Shown here: in pieces, positions 41,009 through 54,450 of the stretch
Layout: each line of letters begins with the position of its first letter
Position numbering within the stretch: the first letter of the stretch is position 1
Origin: Cenococcum geophilum 1.58
Lineage: Eukaryota > Ascomycota > Dothideomycetes > Gloniales > Gloniaceae
Direction of reading: 5' to 3'
Length of the DNA: 64,000 nucleotides
Assembly: GCA_001692895.1 (NCBI GenBank)
Contig: KV748238.1
Span: 62,001-126,000, forward strand
Program-made: the position numbers and the translations under genes
The notes under the pieces: model-generated
What the model saw: only the letters and a program-made list of their open reading frames with translations
The model's database searches: none
Told to the model about the DNA's origin: nothing

Positions 41009-42480
41009 ATGGAAGAAATTGTCGAACTATTACTAAGGCAGGGGAAGAAGAGAAAATATCCTCAATCTCCTTTAAAAAAAGGAAAAGAAAATCGAGAACC
41101 TAAGATAAGGGTAATAAGACTAATGCCTAGACCTACTAGGGCTAGTATACCTTCTTCTTCCCTCTCTCCAGAGCAACACCTTTAAATGGCCCTAGAAAGC
41201 CTAAACCAGGTATATATAGGGTTAGAAAAAGAAGAAAGAAAAGAATAAGTTAAAGAACTAGGGAACTATATCCAGCGTATTCTATAAGGAGAAAATCCCT
41301 TTATAAAAGAGAAAGAAAATAAGGAAAGAGATACCCTAAAAGGACTAGTAGAAGAAGTAAGAGCTCTTTATAAGAAAATAGCTCCTATTAAGGAAACTTA
41401 TGCAAAGAAGCTAAAGAAGAACCCCCCCTCTTCTTCTTCTCCTTCTACTCTCTCCTCCTCCTTATCTCCTACCCCTATACCTTCTCCCTCTTCTCTTTCT
41501 AGTAGAGTAACTAGCAGCATAACTAGCTCTACTTCTACTAGAAGTAAAAAAAAGCAGCTATAAGAAAGGAAGCTAGTCCTAGTTACAGACCAAAAGGACT
41601 AACCTTTAGATACCTTCTCTATACGAAATAAAGTTAACCAACTATTTATATTAAAACTGTAGATAGAGAAGCCAGTTCTAGTATCTATAATTAGAACTAA
41701 AGGAAAATAAAATATTCTTCTTATAACTATAGAAGAGTATAACGCAGACTTCCTAGTTAAATATAAGGAAATCTAGCGTAATTGCTTTTCTTTCTAAAGA
41801 GAACAAAAACTAGAGCCTTAGGTTTAGATAGTAGTACATAGGGTCCCTATCTCTCCTTTTCTAGGGAAAGGAGGCTCTAAGCTTCTAAAAGAAGAAATAG
41901 AGACCTTTAACCCTATCCCTTAACCCGCCGAGTTACGTCCATCTGTTATCGATAAGATTTAGCCAATCAGATCAATAGGATCAAGGCTCCGTGACCACAC
42001 GCGTACTTTTGATTCTGGTGTTCCGCACGGACCAGCTACTAGATGGACGCCGGCGGGTTAAGGGATAGGGATATAGGAACTACCTAAATGGATCTTATTT
42101 AGTGCAAAAAGACATAATCCACAAACTAGATTTGGCTTTATAGTCTTTATAGTAAAGAATAAGGATAAAAGATAGGCAATCCTTAGGTAAAAAGAGATTC
42201 TAATTGCGGGTATAACTACTAAGGTAGTAAAATACCTAGAAGTCTCTCCTAGTACACAGTGTACTAGCTGTTAAAAATTTGGTCATATAGGAGATAGGTG
42301 CTCTACTAAAGCCTATAGGTTTTGTGCAGTAGCATATTTATCTAAAGACTATTCCTACTCTATCTGTAAAATAATAGGCAAGCTCTGCAAGTATACCACC
42401 CCCCTTTGCATTAACTGTAAAGAAAATCACTTTACTACTAGTGAAGACTGCGGGACTCTTAAAGCAACTAAACTAGTATA
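41009..42480 (+). pseudogene. LINE ORF1 (nucleic-acid-binding, zinc knuckles), MITE-interrupted
   Basis: It begins near the ATG at 41009 (MEEIVELLLRQGKKRKYP) with a Ser/Pro-rich middle. After the MITE it ends with clustered Cys/His knuckles: CTSC..FGHIGDRCS, then CSICKIIGKLC-like and CINCKENHFTTSEDC near 42405-42455, typical of LINE ORF1 proteins. RIP stops throughout. Confidence 0.75.
41916..42065 (+). mobile_element. MITE copy 2 (150 bp)
   Basis: The ends TCCCTTAACCCGCC and GGCGGGTTAAGGGA are flanked by TA at 41914-41915 and 42066-42067. It shares GTTATCGATAAGATTT and CCAATCAG with the other copies and is visibly GC-richer than the LINE around it. Confidence 0.87.
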
Positions 42481-42589
42481 TTAATAAATACTAGCTTAGA
42501 AGGTTCTATACAGGAAGAAGAAGAGATCTTCTTAGTCTCTAAGGCTAGAGGAGAAATCTCCTTTATATAATATAATGTAGGGAAAAGAC

Positions 42590-45500
42590 AAGAAGCATAG
42601 CGAACTCTACTAGAAATAGGATTTAGAAGAAAAATAGATATTATCCTAGTATAAGAACCTAGTACCTGGAAAGACAAATAAAAAGGCTTCTACTTCTCTA
42701 TTCCACATCCTGCATTTAACTTTATCCTCCCTAGCAATCTAGCTATTCGCCCTAAGGTAGCTATCTATATAAAAAAAACTAGTTCTAGCTTTCTATAATA
42801 TAGAAATAGGGAGGATATCTGCAAAGATATAGATATTATATTACTAGAAGTCTATAGTCAATTTAAAAGATTTTTATTACTTAATATCTATAACGAGAGA
42901 CAACTAGGCAAGAACTCCAGAACCCAAAGAAATAGTAGAACTACTATCCCTAGGGCCGTTCTAGAACTAGAAATAGATCTCCCCTTTATGCTAATAGGAG
43001 ACTATAACCTACACTATATAGTGGAACGCGCTGGCTAAAAATCCAACTAGAGAGGCTAAAGAATTAGTAAACTGGCTAGATAAATATAACTGCCAACTAT
43101 TAAATTTAGATAAACAGGAAGGGACCTTCTATAGATCTAATATAAGGGAAAAGTCTATTATAGACCTAGTCTTCTACTTAGTAAACTTTTAAGAAAACAC
43201 CTAGGATAACTAGACTATAATAGAAGAAACGGAATCTAATTATAAGACTATAGCATTCTCCCTATTTACTAGAGAGACGCAAAGATATCTAAACCCTCTT
43301 TAAGAAACCCCCTTCTCTATAAAAAAGGCAAACTAGGACCTTTTTTTTACTTCTTTAAAAGAATAAGTTTAGGAGCTAGAACTAGAGGCGAAGCTTTTAG
43401 TACTAGAAGAACTAGTAGGAGAAAACCCCTATATAGAGATAGGAGGAGAAGGTCCCCTAGCCTCTCTAAAAAACTTCTATAGAACTAGGGATAGAAGCTT
43501 AAGTACTCTAGTAGATAATCTAGTAATAGATCTTACTAGTTATATAAAGCTAGCAGCAGAGAAAGCTATTTCTAGATCTGAAGCCTGCGAGTTTTCTAAA
43601 CTATGGTAGAATAAAGAGCTTCTAAAGAAAAGACAAAAGATGGTAAAACTAGGAAGACTTTAAGAAGAACAACCTACTAGAAGCTCTAGACTAGAAGCCT
43701 ATAAAGAAGCTAAAAATCATTACTTCTATGCAATAAGAGAAGCTAAAACTAGCTGCTAGAATAGCTTTCTAGAAAAATTATAAGGAAAAGAGATCTTTAC
43801 TGCCCTAAAGTATATAAAGGAGAAAGTACTAAGAATAATCCCTAGTCTATAGTATAGTAAAGACGGAACTACTAGACTAGTAAAAAGCTTTGACGACTAG
43901 TATAAAGCTTTTATAACTACTCTATTCCCTAAACCCCCCTTTACTAGCTCTATAGAATGGAAAGACTATACTATAGATAGTAAATGGGAATGGCCAGAAC
44001 TAGAGAAAATGGAAGTTAAATAAGCAATCTTCTTTAGCTCCAATAAAAAAGCTCCAGGGCCAGATAGACTATCCTTTATAATTTTATAAAAAGCCTACCC
44101 TACTATAGAAGATCTTCTATATAGGATCTATAAGATTTTATTTACTCTAGGCTATTAACTAAAGGTCTGGAGAGAAGCTTAAGGAGTAATCCTCCCTAAA
44201 GTAAATAAGGAGGACTATTCTTTACTAAAGTCCTATAGACCTATCTCCTTGCTAAACTGCCTAGGAAAGATTCTAGAGAAGATCTTTACTACTAGATTAG
44301 GATATTTAGCTAGTACTACTAGCTTACTTTAAGATTCGCAACTAGGAGGAAGAAGACAGCGGTCCGTAATAGACGCAGTCCTACTACTTCTAAATAATAT
44401 CCAATCTAAAAATAATAGGAAAAAAGCTAGATAAAGGATAGCTACTACGTTATTCCTAGACGTAAAAGGGGCCTTTGACTATGTTTCTGCAAACTAGCTT
44501 TTATCTATCTATAAGGAACTAGGACTACCTATAGCGTTTATATAATAAGTAGCTACCTTCCTTAGCAATAGAAAGCTATAGCTTTCCTTTAATGGGCAAA
44601 TATAAAAAAAAGTAGAATTAGAAATAGGGATACTACAGGGTTTACCTATATTCCCTATCTTATTTCTACTATATATATACGCAATATCTACAGCCTAGAG
44701 ATAGAAGGAGCCTATTCTCTTAGCTATATAGACGACTTTGTAATTATAGTTACTTTAAATTCAGCTAAATCTAACTGTAAAAAGCTAAAGGGAATAGCGC
44801 TAGAATTAATGGCTAGAGCTAAGGAAGCTGCTATTAGCTTCGATATTAGCAAAATAGAGCTTATACACTTCTATAGTAAACGAACTACTATAGAAGAGGG
44901 GCTAAAGTTAGGAGACGTAGAAATATCCCCTAAACCCCTAGTTAGGTAGTTAGGGGTATTTCTAGACTCTAAACTTACCTTTAAACAATACGTAGAAATA
45001 TAAATCTCTAAAGTAAAAGTAGCCTTCTACTTAATTAGGAGACTAGGTAATATATAGAGAGGACTATCTCTATAAGCCCTACGGCAGCTCTATATTGCTT
45101 ACGTTATTACTATAGCAGACTACGGAATATAGTGCTGGTGGAAAAGTAAATCTAGAGATTACCTACTAGCTAGGTACCAGTCTCTATAAAATAAGGCCCT
45201 AAAACTAGTTCTAGGAGCGTTTAGAGGATCTTTTAACTAAGCTATAGAGATAGAGGCCTCTATTCCACCTCCTAGGATTAGATTTAAAAAGCTTTACAAT
45301 AGCTATGTATTAAAGATCCTAAAATTTAAGGAAAGCTATATAATTAAGAAGGCCTATATAGAAGAGAATGATAAAGATAAGGACGAACTAGCAGCTAGCT
45401 CTAGCTCTAGCTCTAGCTCTAGTCCTAGTTCTAAAAACTCTACTATAAGGTACCTACTATAGCCAAAAACATAGCTACTATCCCTAGTCTCTAGAGTTTA

Positions 45501-46417
45501 GCAGCTAGTTTAAAATTGGAAAATAGAGAAAACTTCTCTAAAATGGCAAAAACCGTGGTCTCCTTCTATTTCTGTAACCTTTTCTATCTCTAGAGATAGT
45601 AAGGAGGAAGCTGTATAAAAATATCTAAGACTAGTAAAAGACCTACAAGAGGCCCTAGAATGGGACTTAGTAGATATATACTATATAGATGGCTCTAAAG
45701 ACAATAAATTAAATGCAGCAGCTATATATAAAATAGGAGAGAGAAATAGGATTAAATATGCAACAAATTGGAATCTAGGACCCTATATAGAAATTATAAA
45801 CGCAGAACTTTATGCAGTTTATAGGGCTCTAGAATACCTAAAGCAATAAAGACTAAAAGAGAAATAGGCCTATATCTTTATAAATAGCCAAGTAGCTATT
45901 AAAAGATTACAGCTTAATTCTCTTATAGGGGGACACGAATTAGTCTTTAAAATTATGTAAAGTTGCTCCTACCTAGCTAGCAAAAATATCTCTATTAACT
46001 TTTATTGGGTTCCTAGCCACCTAGAAATTTATAGAAATAAAATAGCAGATAAGCTAGCTAAAGAGGGCCTCTTTAGAAGAAAACTATAGTCTTCTTATAC
46101 CTCCTTGGCCTACATTAAGAGAGTAGTAAAAGAAAAGATACTAGAATAGTGGAAAAGTAATTGGCAACTAAATAAAAACAAAGGAAAACACTATACTAGA
46201 ATCTGCAAAGGAAGCTATTCCTTTTCTCTTAAAGCTTCTAAGGATAGATATCCTAAAAAGCTATAGTTGGCTTTCTTTCAGCTAAAGCTAGGAAAAGGCT
46301 ACTTTAAGTCCTTCTTAAAGACAATAGGAAAAGATAAAAAAGGTAGATGCTTTAGAGAATGTAAAGCTATATAAACTCCTAAGTATTTACTACTAAACTG
46401 CAACCTATATAGAGGAG
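42590..46417 (+). pseudogene. LINE ORF2: endonuclease, reverse transcriptase, RNase H
   Basis: The endonuclease (about 42640-43260) shows ILV.EPSTWK, HPAFNFILPSN, FMLIGDYNLHY. The RT (about 43990-44760) shows NKKAPGPDRLSF, LLKSYRPISLLNCLGK, FLDVKGAFDYVS and SYIDDFVI as the catalytic box (usually YADD). RNase H (about 45660-46080) shows YYIDGSKDNKLNAAAIYK, INAELYAVYRAL and FYWVPSHLEIYRNKIADKLA. The C-terminus LLNCNLYRG is cut at 46418 by Gypsy-B and continues at 54456. Confidence 0.85.
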
Positions 46418-46843
46418 TGTAACGGAACCTTATAGCAGGAACTACAATGGGTTCTATCAATGGGCTAGGTGTGTAGGAAATGCAAAGATAGTAGTTAACA
46501 ACGTATTAACAACTGGTAGAGTGGTTGCCTAATAGATTAACTCCAATTATATTCTAAGAATTACTATAAGGAAGGAACTATCTAGGTAGGGACTAAGGGT
46601 CCTTAAATACACAACCGTACTCCTATAAAATCCTTCTTATACGTAATATACGTCTTATACGCGAGGTACGTAAGTTCCTCTTATTTCTCTTATTTAATAC
46701 GTAGCATGTTATATAACCTTAGTTACTATTCCTTGTTATATAGTTCTACCGGTTCCATCCTAGACCGTACCTAAATTAACTAACTAGCTTCTTCTAACTC
46801 TTCTTTAAGTAGTCGTAATATTATACTTAAAGCGTCCGTAACA
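46418..46843 (-). repeat. Gypsy-B LTR, left (3') copy
   Basis: 426 bp. It differs from the right copy mostly by transitions. Confidence 0.92.
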
Positions 46844-47599
46844 CCATCTCCCTCCTCTTTATCTTTATTCTTAAAGATACCTAATATCTCTAAGTCATTT
46901 ACTAGAGGTGCAATATCCGTCTAATTAATTTGGTTAATATTATTGCTTATTATACCTAAAGTAATTTCTTCTTTATACGCCTAACGTCGTGCCCGCACTA
47001 TTACTGCGATATTATCTCTTAGTGAGATTATGCTATCTCCGTGTTCTCGTTATATAAAAGAGGGGTTAGTTTATATTATATTAGCGAGTCCTTCTTTATA
47101 ACAACCATCCTCTTACTTAAAGTGCACTAAAGCAAATATTCGTTCGTCCTGTAACATTTACTTTACCTCTAATACTAAATATACGCGACCTATTACTCTT
47201 AATAGTTATCTAGTTCCTTAATTAATTTATCTTAAGGTCTTGTGTTTAATCTGCTGCTATATAGCTAGATAGTAAACTATCTTAAGCCCTTACTAAGTTA
47301 AAACGTTCTTGTAATACGGAACAGAAGGCTCTAAATACTTATATCACAGCGTCTACTTAATTACTTCGCCTTAAGAAGGTTTGTAAGAAGGTTTGTTTTA
47401 AGAAATAGAAACTTATAAAATAAGGTCTTTAGGAACTGGGTAATAAGAGAACTAACTCTCCTCTTATAGTAAGGGGAATAACTCTAAGTAGTTCGGCAGT
47501 CGCTCTTTCTAGGTCCCCCTTAGGTAACTCATTTTTTAACGATCCTTCTTTATTAATATTACCTAACCTATTTTCTTCCGATACTCCTATATCTTTCCT

Positions 47600-48850
47600 A
47601 TAACGTTCTTTAAATTCTCTAGTAGCTCCTAAGTAGTCTTAGTATAGCCTATCTACTTAACCTTATACTATATTTCATTGTCAATGTCCTTATAACTAAT
47701 AATCTTTAAAACTTACTATTTATCTTCTTCCTAACCTCTATATGTGTCTACCTTATAAACCGGTGGCTTAATATTCCCATACGCTAGCTTTAGTATTGCG
47801 ATATACTATATAGGGTAGATCTTCATTTTGGCTAGTAGGTTTAACTTAAACGTGACCGGTGAAATCCTCTATATAATTTTAAAAGGTCCTAGTCTAACAT
47901 AGTCTAACTTCTTACTTAGTTATTAACTTTTGAAATTTTTATATAGTAGCTATACTTTATCTCCCTCCTTAAGATCTAGTCCCTTAGATCTCTTAACATT
48001 ATAGTACTTTTTTATTCTTTACTATACTGCCTTAGCTATTTCCGTAAGGTTTATATAAAGATTTATTAAAATCTCTATTCTTTACTTAGCTTTACTACTT
48101 GTTTTTTTTACTTAACGTAGCGATAATAATGTTCTTAGTTCGTATCTATAATTCGCCTTAAATAGTAACATACCTATTCCTTCTTATGGTGTTATATTAT
48201 ATGTAAACTATATAACTAGTAATAGCAATACCTAATTATTCTATGCGTGATTAATATAATGCCTTAGATACTGCTCTAGTGTCTAGTTTAATCTTTCCGT
48301 TTAACCGTCTGTCTGCGGATAATATGCGGTAGAAGTTACTGCTTAAACTCCTTATTCCGCCAAGAATACCTCCTAAAATGCTGCTATAAATCTTAGATCT
48401 CTATCTAATATAATTTTACTTAGTGCTCTATATTTTGCAAACACTTCTTTAATATAGATTCTAGCGACATCTTCCGCTAAGATTTCTTTTATATAGGCTA
48501 TAAAGTATCCCCACTTTATAAGCTTATCTACTATTACTAAGATCGCGTTATAATCTTGTCCGGTAATAGAATCTCTTAACTTTAGTAACTTAATAATAAA
48601 GTCCTATAATATAACCTCCTATAGTCTCTTTAGTGTTTTAATAGGTTGTAGCCCTCTATATAGCTTATGCCTTGTTAGTTTATTCCTTTAGCAATCTAAA
48701 TACTCTTTAGTAACTCTTCTAGCTATCCTCTAGATTCCGTTAATAATATACTCCTCCTAAAGTCTTAACACTAAGCCTATGGCTCTATTATGTCCTTAAG
48801 TTAGTCCCTTATAAAAGTCCTCTATAAACTACTCTGCTATACTTCTTAGG
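47600..48850 (-). pseudogene. Gypsy-B integrase region
   Basis: Minus-strand reading around 48730-48480 gives RITKRVTKEYLDC, then QPIKTLKRL, ILQDFIIKLLKLRDSITGQ and ILVIVDKLIKWGYFI, matching the zinc-binding end and catalytic core of Gypsy integrases. A chromodomain-like region may follow toward 47600 but is too mutated to call. Confidence 0.75.
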
Positions 48851-49099
48851 ATATACTTCGCTTCTTAATTTTTGTATATATCCGACTATAGATCTTCTAG
48901 CTATACTTTTAGAATTCTTTATACCTAAAAGCTTTCTAGTATCTTATAGACCTTTTCTAACTTATTCTCTTAAGTTACTACAATTTTTGGATAATTATAC
49001 CTAATTAGTCCATCTATATCTTTTTGTAGTAAAGCCCCTAATAGCTTATTATCATTTTATAGTTTAGCCTTTTAACTTAACGCATTAGCTTGCGTATTA

Positions 49100-50420
49100 T
49101 CTATACCCTTAGTATACTAAATCTTAAAATAATATTCTATAAGCATCTCTGCCTATCTAACCTGTCTTTAGTTAAGTTCTTTTATTATTAGGAATCCTAT
49201 TAGGTTCTTATAATCCGTTTTAACTATAAATAGTTTTTCTATACCTTATAAGAATACTCTCTATTTTTTTAGTGCTATAACTATACCTAATAACTCCTTA
49301 TTATAGATGTTATAGTTTAACTCTAGTAGTGTTATTTTTCGACTATAATATACTACTAGATGTTATCCATTTAAATGCCTTTATATAAAATATGCTCCTA
49401 GTATAAAGTCTAATATATCTATTTCTATAACCGTCTCTAGTCCTAGTTAATAGATTTTAAAAACTGGCTCCTAGGTAAACAACTCTTTAACTTTTTTAAA
49501 GAGTTCTCGCTATTCCTTTCTCTATACCTATAGTTTTTCTTTCTTTGTTAATCGTGTAAATGGTTTAATATTCTTTAACCATTATACTATAAACCTTCTA
49601 CAGTAATTGCAAAACCCTAAAAACAATCTTAATTGCGTAACATTTTCTAGTTCTTACCAATTTACTATAGCCTTAATCTTCTTTAGATCTATGCTAAGTT
49701 AGCTTAGTTTAATAATAAATCTAACAAAATTAGTCTTCCTAGTAAAGAACTCACATTTCTTAATTACTACTAGCATTTATTCTTTCTGTAGTCTCTTTAA
49801 GACCCATTTAATATATTCTCCATACTCTTCCTTATTTATTAAGTAGATAATAATATTATTAAGGTATACTATAATAAATTCATCCAAATGTTCTCCTAAC
49901 ACATTATTAATTTGCTTTTAGAATATTGCTAGTGCGTTTATAAGCCCAAATTGCATAACTAATAGTTTATATAGCCCTTCCTTTAACCTAAAGGCTGCCT
50001 TCTATTTATCGCCTTCCTTAATCCTAATCTAATAGTACGCCTATCTCAGATCTATCTTTATAAAGATTTGCGTATTACCTATCCTATCTTAGATCTCGCT
50101 AATTAAGAGTAAAGGATACTTATCCTTCCTAGTAATGCTGTTTAACTGTCTATAGTTAATACATAGCCTTAGTTTACTATTCTTCTTTAGTATAAATAGT
50201 ACTAGATAACCCGCTAATAACTGCGATGGTTTAATATATCCCTTTTATAAGTTCTCTTAGATAAACTCTTTTAGTACTCTACCTTCTTCTTTAGTAAGCT
50301 TATAAATTGGAAAAAACCTTAGACTTATTCCTGGTTCTAATTCTATTTTATAGTCCTATACTATATACTCTAATAGCTTTTTACTCTTAGGTAACTATAG
50401 TTTCTTACCGTACTTATAGT
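49100..50420 (-). pseudogene. Gypsy-B reverse transcriptase and RNase H
   Basis: Minus-strand blocks: VNYRQLNSITRKDKYPLLLI near 50170, FIKIDLR*AYY, AAFRLKEGLYKLLVMQFGL near 49960, and FIIVYLNNIIIY near 49860 where the family has YLDD (both Asp changed to Asn). RNase H follows to about 49100. Catalytically dead. Confidence 0.82.
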
Positions 50421-52499
50421 ATCTTTTTAGTACATAGCTTAGCCCTTTTTCCGTTTCTTTATAGGTCGCTCCTACTTAGTACTATACCAACTTAGCTTAT
50501 TATCGCATCTTACGGCGTTATATATCTCTAATATCGACCTAACCTATAACCTAATTAATCTTTAGATTATATTCCTGTAACTAAGGCATTCCTAATACTG
50601 CCTTATTATTTCCCAATAGTAATATATTAAAAGACATCTCAACTTGTCTTCCTTTAATGGTTAACTAAATAGGTCCTATTTTAAGATTAATAATACCTCC
50701 TCCATAGGCTATCGGATCTCCTAAAATTATTACTAATAGGTAAGGACGTTCCTTCTATCTATATAGTAACCCTATTCTTTTAACTACTATTAGTAAGATA
50801 TAGTTCCTTATTGCTCTACTATCTATTAATACCTCAAACTATTAATCTTGCTATTTAACTTATAAATTTAGGTGTTGTTCTTAAATTCCTTTAAGGGTCT
50901 AAGGCTCTACCACTAGCTCCCTTTAGTCCCGTAGGCCTCTACTTTTCCCAACTACTAGCTGCTAGATCCTATTTATACTTAGTCCAACTTAGGCCAATAC
51001 TTAGTTCGCTTTTTATCTTTAATATGCTATAGACAGGTATTCTCTAAACATTCCCACTATTGTCGTCCATCTAGGCATTCTTCTATAAGGAATCTTCCTA
51101 GTTAAAGTATTAAGTCCCCTTATACTTAAACTTCTACTAAGTGCTAACCATACATGTACTTAGCGTTTTAATACTTTACCTCGTCCGTTATCCAATACAT
51201 CCTTATTAGATACTTTTAATTTTTATCTTTTAGTGCTCTATACATATTGCACATATTATCCATATATGCTATCCACAATAGTATATAATGTACTTAATAT
51301 CTTAGGTTAACTCTTAGTTTGTCTTTATCCTAGAGTTTAAACCTTTCTTATATTAATCTAAGTGTTACAACTTCGTTCGCGGGTACTAAAATTTGCCTTT
51401 TACTTCTCTAGTCCTCTAATTGCTCCTCTAAATCCTTTAATATTATAATTAAGGCCCCCTTAATATAAGTCATAGCCTTCTCTATAATCGGGTAGTCTTA
51501 GATAACTTTTTTCGTCTAACTATATATAGAAATCTTCCCACTTATCATTATATTATTACCTATACCACTTTTAGTACAGCTGCTTAAGTATATACGGCTC
51601 GTTCGTAAGAAAATATCTCTTTATTACTACGTTATAACAGCCTTTAGTGTGTCGTTTTTTAAGCCTAGTAGGAATCCCTAAATCCTCTTCTTATTCTAGT
51701 TCGGTAAGCTACTTAGCTCTTAGTATACCTACTCTAGGCCTATTAGTAATCCTTTATACTAGCGCTCTATCCCTTATATATCCTAATATGCTAGATCTCT
51801 TATCTAGTTTCTGTTTTTGCCATAAGGTAATTCTTCTTCTAAATTCCTCCATAGTTTCTTTTACGTCGCGTCTTATAAGTAAATCCTTAAAGTCTTCGTA
51901 CTTCTTAATCTTAGTATTAACTTTTCGATCTTCAAGCTAAACACTATATTCCTCTAGTAAGTCTTCTAGGTCTATATATCTATCTCCTAATCTAATCGCT
52001 ATTTGCGCTACAGATTCTCTAATCTATAAAGAAGCTCTTTACCTCTTACTTATAGGTGTTCTAATTTACGCTCCGAATTCTTAACCCCTTAAATTCTTTA
52101 ATCCTAAGCTTACTTCTAACTTAAGCTTAGCTCTAGCCTTAGTCCAACTAGGCTTTACTAGTGTCCTTATCTTATCTTAAGAGTCCTAGATCTCACTTAT
52201 CTCGTCTTAAAAATCTTATACCGTTAGGAATTCTTATCCTAAGCTTATTCGTATGTCTTTAAACTAAGCTACTACTCTGCTCTATCGGTTTCTATCTATT
52301 ATAGGTCTTTAAGCTTACCTTATCTCGTCTTAAGAATCTTGGTTGTCTCTTATCTTATTATAAGAATCTTAAGCCTTTGGCCTTTTGCCTTTATTAAGTG
52401 GTGAGCTAGTACTAGCAGTCGTCTGCTTGCTTAATTGTCCTTAAATATTACTCCTTCCGTCTTATAAAGCGATGGACGCCGTATCTAACGGTATTATAA

Positions 52500-54010
52500 T
52501 GCCCGTTACTAAACTATACTCTATAGCGGTCTTAATCTCTGCTTCTATTACGTTATTAAGGTTTAGATACCCCCAGTTAGTTCCTTTACTATCCTCGTCA
52601 CTGTTAATTAATAAGTACTCTAACTCTATTATCATTGTTGCTAATCGTTATCTATATATTGCTATAACATCTTAATCTAGCTTATAGAGTTAATCTTATT
52701 CTTTATCTAACTCTTTAGTTCCTTTAAGTCCTTTTAACTCTGGCTCTTATAGCCAATAGCTTGCGCTATACTTAGCGTCTTTATAAATTCGGTATACGTT
52801 GTTATAACAAAACGCAAAACTTTTAATTAAATACTCTCTTATTCCTCGCAGTATACTGTCGTCCCTCTATATATATATATCACATACTATTAGTCTAGTT
52901 CCCTTTATTATATAGTAACTCTAACTATCTTTATAATCCCTTGCGAAGTAACCCTATTTTCCGCAATTTATATAAGCTTCGTCTCTAAACTACTAACTTT
53001 ATTATAGAGTCCGCCTAAACGTCTTCTGCTGTTAAGATTCCTAGTTTAGCCTTTACTCCCTAGTCCTATAATCACTAGATCCTTAACCTCTAGGTTTCCA
53101 TAGTTTCTTACTCTATCTCTTATAGGCTTCTTTAGTACNNCTTAGGTCTATTAGCTCTNCGCCATACNATAGTTTNTAACTTNGCTTTAGTNNTTGNGTA
53201 CTNTGCGTCTTATANAACTATAGAACTCTATCCTAGCCTTTCTTAGCCTGTTCCCTTTAGAAGATCCTATTATTAATCTTAATCGCTTAATCTATTAATT
53301 CCCTTAGGGTATCCGCATCTTCTATTAGAATAATTGCGTCCTAGACTTTAGTCTTAAGTCCTTATTTATACTATACTATAAGCGCCTTATCGTTCCATTT
53401 AACTTATATTATAAGTATTTAAAACTATATTATATACTTAATTACTAAAGTTTACTATATTAGGTCCTAAAGCTTTCTCTTTACTATAGTCGTTGCTTCT
53501 AGGTCCCTAAATATCTATATTAATCGTTCCGCGAATCCTACTTAGCTAAAAAACACAAATTGTACCTCTTAATTTGCAGTAGTTATTCCGTTAGTCTATA
53601 TTTCTATTAAGTAGGGTTTAAACCATTTAAGTGCCCGACCCGTTAGGAATAGTCCTACGTAAGCTATCTAGTCCATTATCATGGCTAACTTAGCCCCTTC
53701 TTATATAACTTTAAAATATATTTACATTAGAAATCCTTTAAGCTTTAATCTTTCTCCTAAGAATCGTTTAATTAATGGTAACTTAACCTTTGCTGCTCCA
53801 ATTCCATTAAGTCTATTCTTAAGTACCATATTATTTTCTGTTAATCAATCCACTATTTTTTATAATTGTTTTACCGTCACAGGTTGCTGCAAGTCAGTGT
53901 CCGCTATACAAGTATCACCCCCTAACCTTAAAGTAGTTGCCGCCGTCAATAGCGTTATAGTAGCTGCTTTTAGTGGCATGTTGTTTAACTTCCTATATTT
54001 AATACCGTAA
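52500..54010 (-). pseudogene. Gypsy-B Gag
   Basis: The zinc knuckle near 52990-52935 reads YINCGK*GYFARDYKDS: the first Cys, His and last Cys have become Tyr, all TG/CA to TA changes. The upstream Gag body aligns with that of the second copy at 59800-60700. Plus-strand open frames at 51647, 52472 and 53681 are antisense shadows. Confidence 0.7.
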
Positions 54011-54024
54011 CTGGGTAGTAATTA

Positions 54025-54450
54025 TATAACGGAACCTTATAGCAGGAACTACAATAGGTTCTATTAATGGGCTAGGTGTATAGGAAATATAAAGATAGTA
54101 GTTAACAACGTATTAACAACTAGTGGAGTGGTTGCCTAATAGATTAACTCTAATTATATTCTAAGAATCACTATAAGGAAGGAACTATCTAGGTAGGGAC
54201 TAAAGGTCCTTAAATACACAACCGTACTCCTATAAAATCCTTCTTGTATATAATATACGTCTTATACGCAAGGTACGTGAGTTCCTCTTATTCCTCTCGT
54301 TTAATACGTAGCATATCATATAACCTTAGTTACCATTCCTTGTTACATAGTTCTACCGGTTCCATCCTAGACCGTGCCTAAATCAACCAACTAGCTTCTT
54401 CCGACTCTTCTCCAAGTAGTCGTAACATTGTACTTAAAGCGTCCGTAATA
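54025..54450 (-). repeat. Gypsy-B LTR, right (5') copy
   Basis: 426 bp, starting TATAACGG (mutated TGTAACGG) and ending CCGTAATA. Confidence 0.92.

Larger units (their letters stand above)
46418..54450 (-). mobile_element. Gypsy-B: complete Ty3/Gypsy retrotransposon inserted in the LINE
   Basis: LTRs of 426 bp (46418-46843, 54025-54450) start TGTAACGGAAC and end GTCCGTAACA. AGGAG is duplicated at 46413-46417 and 54451-54455. A minus-strand polypurine tract (AAAGAGGAGGGAG) next to the left LTR gives the orientation. Domain order on the minus strand is gag, protease, RT, RNase H, integrase. All frames are RIP-broken. A few ambiguous bases lie at 53139-53215. Confidence 0.9.

Noticed and set aside
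51647..54010. Plus-strand frames at 51647, 52472 and 53681
   Set aside because: They are antisense to Gypsy-B gag-protease; RIP removes stops asymmetrically and leaves such shadows.
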